Source: Hanstruepera ponticola (GTDB lineage Bacteria; Bacteroidota; Bacteroidia; Flavobacteriales; Flavobacteriaceae). Taken from it: a DNA stretch of 64,000 nt. The position numbers and the translations under genes are program-made. Shown here one piece after another: positions 34,913-43,570 of the stretch. Location of the stretch: the NCBI RefSeq assembly GCF_012931685.1, contig NZ_JABANC010000005.1:62001-126000 (forward strand), written 5' to 3'. The notes beneath the pieces were generated by a model. That model was not told the DNA's origin and did no database searches. It saw only the letters and a program-made list of their open reading frames with translations. How positions within the stretch are numbered: the stretch's first letter is position 1; the number at the start of each line of letters is the position of its first letter.

Positions 34913-36331
34913 ATGAATTACAAAAAAGCGTTAGAACATCCCATTTTTAAAATCATTTCAGAAACTACTGAAACACTTCAGATTGACAGCTATGTTATTG
35001 GAGGCTATGTACGAGATTATATTCTAAAACGAAATCAGCATAAAGACATTGATATCGTTGCAGTTGGTAGCGGCATTGAATTAGCCAAAGCCGTTGCAAA
35101 AAATTTGCCTAATTCACCTAAAGTTCAAGTTTTTAAAACCTATGGTACAGCCATGCTGCGTTATGAAGATATTGAAGTTGAGTTTGTTGGTGCTCGTAAA
35201 GAATCTTACAGGGAAGATAGCAGAAATCCTATTGTTGAAAATGGTACACTTGAAGATGATCAAAACAGGAGAGATTTCACAATTAATGCACTAGCCTTAA
35301 GTCTCAACAAAGCTGATTTTGGGCATTTATTGGATCCTTTTGATGGCGTTCAAGATTTAAATGATAAATTAATCCGTACACCTCTAAATCCTGATATAAC
35401 CTATAGTGATGATCCACTGCGCATGATGCGTGCCATTCGCTTTGCTACACAATTAAATTTCACAATTGAAACTGATTCTCTTGATGCCATTACAAGAAAT
35501 AGTGAACGCATAAAAATCATTACCAACGAACGCATCGTTGTTGAACTTAATAAAATTCTGGAATCAAAAAAACCATCGAAAGGATTTTTATTACTAGAAA
35601 AAACGGGTTTATTAAAACATATTCTTCCTGAATTAACCGCTTTAAAAGGAATTGATGAAATTGAAGGTCAGCGTCATAAAGATAATTTTTATCATACACT
35701 TGAGGTAGTTGATAATATTTCAGAGAATACTGACAATCTTTGGCTTCGTTGGGCAGCTTTACTGCATGATATTGGTAAAGCACCCACTAAAAAATTTGAC
35801 AAAAAAATAGGTTGGACCTTTCATGCCCATGAATTTGAAGGCTCAAAAATGGTATATCGTTTATTCAAACGACTTAAAATGCCTCTGAATGACAAAATGA
35901 AGTTTGTACAAAAGATGGTTTATATGAGTTCAAGACCTATTGTTTTAGCAAATGATATTGTTACAGATTCTGCTGTTAGACGCCTAATATTTGATGCTGG
36001 CGATTATGTAGATGATTTGATGACGCTATGTGAAGCTGATATTACAACTAAAAATCCAAAGAAGTTTGAGAAATATCATAACAATTTTAAAATTGTTCGT
36101 GAAAAAATTGTTGAAGTTGAAGAGCGTGATCGGGTAAGAAATTTTCAACCTCCAATTTCGGGTGAAGAAATCATGAAAACCTTCAATTTAAAACCTTCTC
36201 GAGAGATAGGTATTATCAAAGAATTTATAAAAGAAGCCATTCTAGAGGGAGAAATTCCTAACGAGTATCAAGCAGCTTACAACCTCATGCTAAAGGAAGG
36301 TGAAAGACTTGGTTTAAAAGTGACTAATTAA
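34913..36331 (+). CDS. CCA tRNA nucleotidyltransferase with HD domain
   Basis: 472 residues. The class II nucleotidyltransferase head has [15 protein letters not shown] (about 27-41) and [12 protein letters not shown] with the catalytic carboxylates, then [16 protein letters not shown] and [20 protein letters not shown], which match the template-binding region. An HD domain follows ([13 protein letters not shown], near 285). The enzyme adds or repairs the 3' CCA of tRNAs; the HD domain suggests additional phosphohydrolase activity. The GNAT gene starts at the base after its stop. Poly(A) polymerases have a similar head, but the C-terminal half favours the CCA enzyme. Confidence 0.9.
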   Translation: MNYKKALEHPIFKIISETTETLQIDSYVIGGYVRDYILKRNQHKDIDIVAVGSGIELAKAVAKNLPNSPKVQVFKTYGTAMLRYEDIEVEFVGARKESYREDSRNPIVENGTLEDDQNRRDFTINALALSLNKADFGHLLDPFDGVQDLNDKLIRTPLNPDITYSDDPLRMMRAIRFATQLNFTIETDSLDAITRNSERIKIITNERIVVELNKILESKKPSKGFLLLEKTGLLKHILPELTALKGIDEIEGQRHKDNFYHTLEVVDNISENTDNLWLRWAALLHDIGKAPTKKFDKKIGWTFHAHEFEGSKMVYRLFKRLKMPLNDKMKFVQKMVYMSSRPIVLANDIVTDSAVRRLIFDAGDYVDDLMTLCEADITTKNPKKFEKYHNNFKIVREKIVEVEERDRVRNFQPPISGEEIMKTFNLKPSREIGIIKEFIKEAILEGEIPNEYQAAYNLMLKEGERLGLKVTN

Positions 36332-36799
36332 ATGGTAATAGTTAGCCGAACAAATTCTGAAAATGCAGATTTTAAACTTCTTGTGAAAGAACTGGATGCT
36401 TACTTAAAAATTACTGATGGTGATGAACATGATTTTTACAATCAGTTTAACAATATTAATGTATTAAAACATGTGGTCATTGCTTACCAAGATTTGAAAC
36501 CAATTGGATGTGGTGCTTTCAAGGTTTTTGACAGTCATTCTATTGAAATTAAACGCATGTACACCAGACCTGAATTCAGAAAATCTGGTGTTGCTGCAAA
36601 AATTTTATTTGAACTAGAAAAGTGGGGCAAAGAATTGGATTATGATACTGCTATTTTAGAAACAGGTAAACGACAAATTGAAGCAGTGACTTTTTATAAA
36701 AAGAATGGCTATTATATTGTTCCTAACTATGGTCAATATATAGGAATGGATAATAGTCTTTGCTTTAAAAAAGAATTTAAATATTATGAAAAAGGATAA
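36332..36799 (+). CDS. GNAT family N-acetyltransferase
   Basis: A 155-residue protein with the GNAT acetyl-CoA fold. VIAYQDLKPIGCGAFKVFDSHSIEIKRMYTRPEFRKSGVAAKILFELEKWGKEL contains the R/Q-x-x-G-x-[GA] pyrophosphate-binding loop (EFRKSGVAAKI, near 90). ETGKRQIEAVTFYKKNGYYIVPNYGQY follows as the last strand and helix. The substrate is unknown. It begins directly after the CCA transferase gene and overlaps the heme A synthase gene by 14 bp, so the three are co-translated. Confidence 0.87.
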   Translation: MVIVSRTNSENADFKLLVKELDAYLKITDGDEHDFYNQFNNINVLKHVVIAYQDLKPIGCGAFKVFDSHSIEIKRMYTRPEFRKSGVAAKILFELEKWGKELDYDTAILETGKRQIEAVTFYKKNGYYIVPNYGQYIGMDNSLCFKKEFKYYEKG

Positions 36800-37802
36800 C
36801 AAAAAGGTTATTTATTGGCTGCTAACAGGATGCGTACTCATCTTTATCATGGTTGTTGTTGGTGGCATTACCAGGCTAACACATTCAGGATTGTCCATAT
36901 CAAACTACAAACTCATTTCGGGTACCATTCCACCTATGAATGAGGTCGAATGGCAAGAGGCATTTGATTTGTATAAGCAATATCCTGAATACCAAAAACT
37001 CAACAATCATTTTACATTAGATGATTTTAAAGATATTTATTTCTGGGAATGGCTACATCGTGTTATCGGTAGATTTATAGGAATCGTTTTCTTTATACCT
37101 TTTCTGTACTTTTTATTTACGAAGCAACTTTCAAAACCAACAATTAAAAAATCGATTGTTTTAATGGCTTTGGGTAGTTTCCAAGGTTTTTTGGGATGGT
37201 ACATGGTAAAGAGTGGATTGGTTGACAATCCTGATGTTAGTCACTATAGATTAGCAGCACATTTAACTACTGCCTTTTTAACATTTGCTTATACTTTTTG
37301 GGTTGCTCTAGATTTAATGTTTCCTAATAAAAAAGAAGTCAATATCAAGTTTAGAAATCTCATAAGATTAGGAATGCTTGTCTTACTCATCCAAATTATT
37401 TACGGTGCATTTGTTGCGGGTCTGGACGCTGGTTTTATACACAACGTTTGGCCATTTATGAATGAAGGCAAACTGATTCATGAAACCGTTTATATTGAAC
37501 AAAATCCAGTTATCAAAAACTTCTTTGAAGGCAAAAGTGGTGTTCAATTTATTCACCGTACATTAGCCTATGTAGTAGTTACCTTTATTTTGATTATCTG
37601 GTTTAAGGCAAAAAAAATGTCGCTTACGTCGTATCAACTTAAAGGTGTTAACGCATTATTCATATTAGTTGGCCTACAATTTCTATTAGGCGTTTTGACC
37701 TTAATTTATGCAGTTCCTGTTTGGTTAGGTGTTACTCATCAAATAGGTGCTTTTTTCCTTTTAACTGCTATGACCTTTACCCTTCATCGCTTTAGTAAAT
37801 AA
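36786..37802 (+). CDS. ctaA: Heme A synthase (COX15/CtaA family)
   Basis: A 338-residue integral membrane protein with about eight transmembrane helices. GCVLIFIMVVVGGITRLTHSGLSIS (about 15-38), WLHRVIGRFIGIVFF near 90, SHYRLAAHLTTAF near 155, FIHRTLAYVVV near 258 and GVTHQIGAFFLL near 320 carry the four heme-ligating His positions of CtaA/COX15. It converts heme O to heme A for aa3-type cytochrome oxidase. No heme O synthase or oxidase subunit gene is nearby, so it is encoded apart from the oxidase operon. Its start overlaps the GNAT gene by 14 bp. Confidence 0.94.
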   Translation: MKKDNKKVIYWLLTGCVLIFIMVVVGGITRLTHSGLSISNYKLISGTIPPMNEVEWQEAFDLYKQYPEYQKLNNHFTLDDFKDIYFWEWLHRVIGRFIGIVFFIPFLYFLFTKQLSKPTIKKSIVLMALGSFQGFLGWYMVKSGLVDNPDVSHYRLAAHLTTAFLTFAYTFWVALDLMFPNKKEVNIKFRNLIRLGMLVLLIQIIYGAFVAGLDAGFIHNVWPFMNEGKLIHETVYIEQNPVIKNFFEGKSGVQFIHRTLAYVVVTFILIIWFKAKKMSLTSYQLKGVNALFILVGLQFLLGVLTLIYAVPVWLGVTHQIGAFFLLTAMTFTLHRFSK

Positions 37803-37813
37803 CTAAAATTAGT

Positions 37814-37821
37814 TACATTTG
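37814..37821 (+). promoter_or_regulatory. -7 promoter box for the pRiA4b ORF-3-like gene
   Basis: TACATTTG fits the consensus, 16 nt before the ATG at 37838. Confidence 0.5.
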
Positions 37822-37837
37822 CACCAGAAATTAATCT

Positions 37838-38353
37838 ATGATATACCGATTTAGAATAATATTGGATAATGATACTGAAGATGATGTTTTTCGTGATTTA
37901 GAAATACGCGAAACAGACACTTTAGAGGATTTACACAACAGCATCACACAGTCATTTGGATTTGATGGCAATGAGATGGCATCGTTTTATGTTTCAGACG
38001 ATGAATGGAATCAAGGCGAAGAAATTTCGCTATTTGACATGAGCGACGGATTAACACCTGTAAAACTCATGAGTAAAACCATTTTAAAGGATACCGTTCA
38101 TGAAGCCCAAACAAAGCTTATTTATGTATATGACTTTTTAAGCATGTGGACTTTTTATGTAGAACTGGCTGAAATTGTTGAAGAATCAGAAGGTACAGAC
38201 TACCCGAATTTAATGTTTGTTCATGGACAAATACCTGACAAAGCTCCTGAAAAATCATTTGAAGCTGAAAGTTTTGATGATTATAATGAGTTTGAAGATG
38301 ATCTGGATGTTGATGATTACGACAATTTAGATTTTGACGAAAACTGGAATTAA
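37838..38353 (+). CDS. Plasmid pRiA4b ORF-3-like family protein
   Basis: A 171-residue soluble protein. YRFRIILDNDTEDDVFRDLEIRETDTLEDLHNSITQSFGFDGNEMASFYVSDDEWNQGEEI matches the pRiA4b ORF-3 family (IS1096 passenger TnpR is a common but misleading label), with the KLIYVYDFLSMWTFYVEL strand pair in the middle. The last 30 residues are extremely acidic (Asp/Glu with Tyr/Phe/Asn). No transposase or inverted repeat is near, so the element name should not be taken as evidence for mobility. Function is unknown. It has its own promoter box and terminator, hence is probably monocistronic. Confidence 0.8.
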   Translation: MIYRFRIILDNDTEDDVFRDLEIRETDTLEDLHNSITQSFGFDGNEMASFYVSDDEWNQGEEISLFDMSDGLTPVKLMSKTILKDTVHEAQTKLIYVYDFLSMWTFYVELAEIVEESEGTDYPNLMFVHGQIPDKAPEKSFEAESFDDYNEFEDDLDVDDYDNLDFDENWN

Positions 38354-38372
38354 TCCTTCAGTATTATAAAAT

Positions 38373-38399
38373 AAAGCATTCCTAACCGAATGCTTTTTT
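38373..38399 (+). terminator. Terminator after the pRiA4b ORF-3-like gene
   Basis: AAAGCATTC (38373-38381), loop, GAATGCTTT (38388-38396) followed by further T residues, 20 bp after the stop codon. Confidence 0.8.
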
Positions 38400-38455
38400 A
38401 TTTAAAACTTGTAACATTTTTATGAGTTACTCGTCATACTTACAATACCAACCAA

Positions 38456-38471
38456 TACTGAACGTTCAGTA
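38456..38471. promoter_or_regulatory. Perfect 16-bp palindrome, likely repressor operator of the ABC transporter
   Basis: TACTGAACGTTCAGTA is a perfect 16-bp inverted repeat, 15 nt before the ABC ATPase ATG. Length and position fit a TetR-type operator; no TetR gene is in the window. Confidence 0.65.
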
Positions 38472-38485
38472 TATAAAAAAATATA

Positions 38486-39382
38486 ATGGATACCATTCTA
38501 ACTATCAACAATCTTACTAAAAAGTTTGGATACCTAACCGCAGTCAAAGACCTTACATTCACCATAAACAAGGGAAACGTGTATGGTATTTTAGGACCAA
38601 ACGGAAGTGGGAAATCTACAACATTAGGAATCGTTTTAAATGTAGTGAACAAAACCAGTGGTAACTTTCATTGGTTTGATGGCAATACAACCACACACGA
38701 TGCATTAAAAAAAGTAGGCGCCATTATTGAACGCCCTAATTTTTACCCATACATGTCTGCATATCAAAATCTTAAGTTAGTTTGCAAGATTAAAGGTGTT
38801 GATTATTCTAAAATTGATGAGAAATTAGAATTAGTTGGTCTTATTGAGAGAAAGGATAGTAAATTTCAAACCTATTCATTGGGTATGAAACAGCGACTAG
38901 CTATAGCTTCCGCCCTATTAAATGACCCTGAAATCTTGATTTTAGACGAACCAACTAACGGTTTAGACCCTCAAGGAATTCATCAAATACGGTCATTAAT
39001 TAAACAAATTGCCAGTCAAGGAACCACTATTTTATTGGCTTCACACTTATTAGATGAAGTTGAGAAAGTATGTTCACATGTCGTGGTATTACGCAAAGGC
39101 GAAAAACTTTATTCAGGTCGCGTGGATGAAATGATTTCAAGTCATGGTTATTTAGAACTAAAAGCCGAAAATACAGATGAATTGGTTCAGTTTTTAGAAG
39201 CTAAAAAAATGTTTGGGAAAATTAAAATTGAAGATGATTTAATTACAGCATTTCTAGACGAACCTATGGATGCCAAATCTGTTAATAAACTGATGTTTGA
39301 AAATGGTATTACCTTAACACATCTCGTAAAACGAAAAGAAAGTTTAGAAGAGCAATTTCTACAATTAACAGACAACAACTAA
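38486..39382 (+). CDS. ABC transporter ATP-binding protein
   Basis: A 298-residue ATPase. Walker A is GPNGSGKST (37-45), the signature SLGMKQRLAIA (131-141), Walker B LILDEPTNGLDP (151-162) and the switch His is in LLASHLLDE. The C-terminal extension of about 80 residues (KAENTDELVQFLEAKK..) is typical of drug/lipid exporter ATPases of the CcmA/NatA type. It pairs with the membrane protein gene 23 bp downstream. Expression is probably repressed through the palindrome just upstream. Confidence 0.92.
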   Translation: MDTILTINNLTKKFGYLTAVKDLTFTINKGNVYGILGPNGSGKSTTLGIVLNVVNKTSGNFHWFDGNTTTHDALKKVGAIIERPNFYPYMSAYQNLKLVCKIKGVDYSKIDEKLELVGLIERKDSKFQTYSLGMKQRLAIASALLNDPEILILDEPTNGLDPQGIHQIRSLIKQIASQGTTILLASHLLDEVEKVCSHVVVLRKGEKLYSGRVDEMISSHGYLELKAENTDELVQFLEAKKMFGKIKIEDDLITAFLDEPMDAKSVNKLMFENGITLTHLVKRKESLEEQFLQLTDNN

Positions 39383-39405
39383 CCAATCAATCAAAAAATC
39401 ATAAC

Positions 39406-40230
39406 ATGTTACGACTTCTAAATTTAGAATTACAAAAACTACTCTTAAATAGAACCAGTAAAGTTTTAATATTCATATCATTCATTTTACCATTTACTGT
39501 ATTAATATTATCATCAATTAAGATTAATTTCTTTGGTTTCTTTACACTTGAATTAGGTGAACTTGGAATTTTCAATTTTCCAATAATCTGGCATATCACT
39601 ACGTTTTTTGCATCCTATTTTAAATTTTTCTTTGCAATTGTAGTAGTTAGTATGATTGGCAATGAGTATAGCAACAAAACCATAAAACAAAACTTGATAG
39701 ATGGTTTGAGCAAAAAAGAATTTATTTTGTCAAAATTTTACACGATTGTATTCTTTTCGTTGCTTGCAACTTTACTTATAGCTGTCGCATCATTTCTTAT
39801 TGGTCTTTACTACTCGAGCTACACCGAAATGAGTATCATTTTTAGAGAAACCGATTTTCTGCTCGCTTATTTTGTCAAATTGGTTGGTTTTTTTAGTCTT
39901 TGTTTATTTTTTGGAATGTTATTAAGACGATCAGCATTTGCTTTGGCTTTTTTGTTTGTTCTGTATATTTTAGAATGGATAACATTTGGCGTGATTGCTT
40001 GGCAAGTTAATGCTGAAATGGCCGAAAAAATACAGAACTTTTTCCCACTCAAAGCCATGTATAAACTTATAGATCAGCCCTTTCAAAGAATCATGATAAC
40101 AAAATTTCCTGACAAGTCTGATTTAATCTATGATTATGCCGTGCACTGGCATGAGATTGCAATCGTTTTGGGTTGGACAGCTTTATTTATCTTTTTATCG
40201 TTTAGATTATTAAAAAAGCGAGATTTGTGA
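39406..40230 (+). CDS. ABC transporter permease (ABC-2 type)
   Basis: A 274-residue membrane protein with six likely transmembrane segments (about 20-42, 60-85, 105-130, 150-175, 178-200, 245-265). MLRLLNLELQKLLLNRTSKVLIFISFILPF and IGNEYSNKTIKQNLIDGLSKKEFILSKF are the usual cytoplasmic start and coupling-helix region of ABC-2 permeases. With the preceding ATPase it forms a homo-dimeric exporter; the substrate is unknown (drug, lipid or peptide). The first T9SS gene begins 27 bp after its stop, so read-through is possible. Confidence 0.87.
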   Translation: MLRLLNLELQKLLLNRTSKVLIFISFILPFTVLILSSIKINFFGFFTLELGELGIFNFPIIWHITTFFASYFKFFFAIVVVSMIGNEYSNKTIKQNLIDGLSKKEFILSKFYTIVFFSLLATLLIAVASFLIGLYYSSYTEMSIIFRETDFLLAYFVKLVGFFSLCLFFGMLLRRSAFALAFLFVLYILEWITFGVIAWQVNAEMAEKIQNFFPLKAMYKLIDQPFQRIMITKFPDKSDLIYDYAVHWHEIAIVLGWTALFIFLSFRLLKKRDL

Positions 40231-40257
40231 TATATTTGATAGCTATTGCTATTAAAT

Positions 40258-43200
40258 ATGAAAAAATTCCTTTTCTACATACTTTTTCTATGTTTTGCTG
40301 TATCATACAGTCAGCAACAAGCTTCTAATTGGTATTTTGGCGAAAATGCTGGTATTCAGTTTGATTCCAATGGTGGTGTTTCAGCTATAGATGGTGGAAG
40401 ACTGTTTACCAAAGAAGGCTGTTCTTCCATTTCTGATGATGATGGTAACCTCTTATTTTACACAGATGGTTCAACGGTTTATAATCGTGACCATAATGTC
40501 ATGATGAATGGAACTGGCTTATTAGGTAACGTGTCTAGTACGCAATCTGCCATTGTAGTACCAAAACCAAATAGCTCAACCATCTATTATATTTTTACAG
40601 TAGGTTCAAATAATTCAGCCACTGGTTTAAAATACTCTATTGTCGATATGACACGAGATAGTGGCCGTGGTGAGGTGACTACAAAAAATGTCAATTTATT
40701 AAACCAATGTTCTGAAAAAGTGGCTGCCGTTTTAAAGGATTGTGACAGTGGCAACATTTGGGTTATAGCATTTTCAAATCTTTCTGGCAACTCTACTTCG
40801 TTATTAGATACCTTTCACGCTTTTGAAGTTTCGGGAAGCGGTGTGAATAACACTTCGGTCATATCAGAATTTAGAGGACTTAATATTACAGATGCGCGTG
40901 GGTATTTAAAAATTTCACCCGATGGAACCAAAGTGGCGTGTGCTCATGTAGATTTTGGTTTGGATTTATTTGATTTTGATATCAATACAGGCATGTTGAG
41001 TAATAGATTAAGGGTAACATTGCCTGGACCTAATAATCAACCTTATGGCGCCGAATTTTCACCAAATAGTCAAGTACTTTATGTAACGGGATCTAATGAC
41101 TTTTTTGGTCCAGGCGACAATAATCCCAGTGCTCATCAATCCGTTTTAGTTCAATACAATTTAAATAGTGCTAATATTAACAATTCAGCCATTGTCATTG
41201 ACAATCAAAACTTGTACAGAAGTGCCTTACAATTGGGACCCAACGGAAAAATATACCGTTCCATGGCATCAACCTATGATATTGGACTTCCATTTTTAAG
41301 CGTCATTAATAACCCCAATGAAGTAGGTACAGATTGCACCTATATTAACAATGCCGTTTCTTTAGGTAATAATAACTCAACACAGGGATTACCGCCATTT
41401 ATTGCATCCTTTTTTACTGAAAAAATTGACATTATTCGTAACGGTCAAGAATCCACCTATTTACCCTTATGCACCGGAGACACTTATACATTAACAGCCG
41501 ATATTATTCCAGGTGCCACCTACGCATGGTACAAAGATGGACGTATTATTTCAGCGGAATCAGGTCATGAATTACAAGTAACCGAAGCAGGAACATATGA
41601 GTTGATTATTGATTTAAACACTGGCGATTGTGAGCGTTTAGAAGGCGAGGCCGAAGTAGAATATTTTGAATATCCTATCGCAAATCCTGTTACTGATTTT
41701 GTTGTTTGTGATGACGATAATGATGGCTCATGGAATTTTAATCTAACTACAAAAGATTCTGAAATTTTAGACACACAGGATGCAACTATTTTTAGTGTAC
41801 ACTATTTTTTATCACAAACTGATGCTGATAATAACCAAAATGAAATAATAGGTTTATTTACTAATACTGACGTCTCTACAACCATTTACGCGCGCATACA
41901 CAATGATGGTAATCCTAATTGTTTCGCAACCGAGAGTTTTGATATAGAAGTTTATAACTCACCTGTTGCTAATATTGTAGCTACTGATTTATTAGAATTA
42001 TGCGATAATGATGATGATGGTAATGATGCAAACGGACAAGTAACTATAGATTTACAAGACTTTTATTCAGAGATATTAGACACGCAAAATTCAGTAGATT
42101 ACAACATTAGCTATCACAGCTCACAAACTAATGCGAATAGTGGCGATAATGATTTACCACTTATGTACTACAACAACACACCATTTCAGGAAGAAATTTT
42201 TGTGAGAATTGAAAATGTTTTGAATCCTACTTGTTTTGATACTACATCATTTGTAATAAACATTAATCCTATTCCATCTGCTTTTGATGCTGAATTAATT
42301 CAGTGTGATGAAGACGGTAACGTTGATGGTTTTACAACATTTAACCTTAATGAAGCTTTTGATGATTTAACAGGAGGCTCTTCAGCCGTTTATCTTGAGT
42401 TCTACAGGTCCATAAATGATGCAGAAAACAATAACGGCATATTAAACGCTTCAAGTTATAACAATGGATCAAACCCAGAAATCATTTATGCCAAAGTCAT
42501 AGATAATGATTCAGATTGTTACAGCATTTCAGAATTAAGGCTAGAGGTTAGTACAACTCAAATCAGTGATTATATAGCGCCTGAAGTTTGTGATGAATTA
42601 GACTCTGAAGACGGCATCAATACCTTTGATCTCGATGCAATTACAGCTGCAATTCAAGCTGATAACGGCTTGGTGTTTCCTGTTACCTATTATGAAACCT
42701 ATAACGATGCGTTATTAGAGCAAAATGAATTATCGTCTCCTTACAACAATACCATACCTTATAATCAAACTATTTTCTCAAGAGTTGAAAATGATAATGC
42801 ATGTTATGGTATTGGCGAGGTTATACTAACAGTCAATCCACTTCCAGAATTGGAGGAAGACGAAACACTTTTATATTGTTTGAATGAGTTTCCCACTCCA
42901 ATAATGATTGATGCAGGTATTTTAAATGATAATCCTTCAAACTATAGTTATAGCTGGTCTTCTGGACAAGACACTTATGAAATTGCAGTTAATCAAACTG
43001 GTGTATATACTGTAACAGCAACGAATGTTTTTGGATGTTCAAAATCAAGAAATATCACCATTGAACCTTCAAATGTGGCAACCATTGAATCTTTTGAGGT
43101 TGTTGATGGCTCAAGCAATAATTCAATAACCGTAATTGTTTCAGGTGAAGGTGAGTATGATTATGCTCTATTTGATGAAAATGGCTTATTCCTTTATTGG

Positions 43201-43566
43201 CAACCTGAAAATGTATTTACAAATATTCCTCCAGGAATTTATACTGTTAAAGTTAGGGATTTAAAAAACGATTGTGGAATAGTTGAGGAATTAGTTTCAG
43301 TCATTGGATTCCCAAAATTCTTTACACCCAATGGTGATGGCAGTAACGATACTTGGAATGTAAAAGGTGTTTCTGGTCAATTCCAGCCTGGAACTAAAAT
43401 TCTAATTTTTGACCGTTATGGCAAATTACTGAAGGAATTGAGCCCATCTGGACAAGGTTGGGATGGCACTTTTAATGGTACACAACTCCCAGTAAGTGAT
43501 TATTGGTTTTCGGTCAAACTTCAAGATGGCCGAGTATTTAAAAGTCACTTTACTCTAAAACGATAA
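40258..43566 (+). CDS. T9SS type-B sorted surface protein, 4 repeat modules
   Basis: 1102 residues from the ATG at 40258 (MKKFLFYILFLCFAVSYSQQ, signal peptide); the TTG at 40246 adds only 4 residues. The N-terminal 380 residues (ASNWYFGENAGIQF..GCSSISDDDGNLLFYTDGSTVYNRDH) form a WD40/beta-propeller-like domain. Four modules of about 90 residues follow, beginning VCDDDNDG, LCDNDDDG, QCDEDGN and VCDELDSEDG. An Ig-like stretch comes next, then the gliding-motility-associated/T9SS type-B sorting domain (FPKFFTPNGDGSNDTW..DRYGKLLKEL..GWDGTFNG). It is probably secreted by the type IX system and attached at the cell surface. First of six paralogues. Confidence 0.88.
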   Translation: MKKFLFYILFLCFAVSYSQQQASNWYFGENAGIQFDSNGGVSAIDGGRLFTKEGCSSISDDDGNLLFYTDGSTVYNRDHNVMMNGTGLLGNVSSTQSAIVVPKPNSSTIYYIFTVGSNNSATGLKYSIVDMTRDSGRGEVTTKNVNLLNQCSEKVAAVLKDCDSGNIWVIAFSNLSGNSTSLLDTFHAFEVSGSGVNNTSVISEFRGLNITDARGYLKISPDGTKVACAHVDFGLDLFDFDINTGMLSNRLRVTLPGPNNQPYGAEFSPNSQVLYVTGSNDFFGPGDNNPSAHQSVLVQYNLNSANINNSAIVIDNQNLYRSALQLGPNGKIYRSMASTYDIGLPFLSVINNPNEVGTDCTYINNAVSLGNNNSTQGLPPFIASFFTEKIDIIRNGQESTYLPLCTGDTYTLTADIIPGATYAWYKDGRIISAESGHELQVTEAGTYELIIDLNTGDCERLEGEAEVEYFEYPIANPVTDFVVCDDDNDGSWNFNLTTKDSEILDTQDATIFSVHYFLSQTDADNNQNEIIGLFTNTDVSTTIYARIHNDGNPNCFATESFDIEVYNSPVANIVATDLLELCDNDDDGNDANGQVTIDLQDFYSEILDTQNSVDYNISYHSSQTNANSGDNDLPLMYYNNTPFQEEIFVRIENVLNPTCFDTTSFVININPIPSAFDAELIQCDEDGNVDGFTTFNLNEAFDDLTGGSSAVYLEFYRSINDAENNNGILNASSYNNGSNPEIIYAKVIDNDSDCYSISELRLEVSTTQISDYIAPEVCDELDSEDGINTFDLDAITAAIQADNGLVFPVTYYETYNDALLEQNELSSPYNNTIPYNQTIFSRVENDNACYGIGEVILTVNPLPELEEDETLLYCLNEFPTPIMIDAGILNDNPSNYSYSWSSGQDTYEIAVNQTGVYTVTATNVFGCSKSRNITIEPSNVATIESFEVVDGSSNNSITVIVSGEGEYDYALFDENGLFLYWQPENVFTNIPPGIYTVKVRDLKNDCGIVEELVSVIGFPKFFTPNGDGSNDTWNVKGVSGQFQPGTKILIFDRYGKLLKELSPSGQGWDGTFNGTQLPVSDYWFSVKLQDGRVFKSHFTLKR

Positions 43567-43570
43567 TCTT

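Noticed and set aside
37838-38353. Insertion-sequence (IS1096 TnpR) gene
   Set aside because: The family label is historical; no transposase, inverted repeats or target duplications are present.
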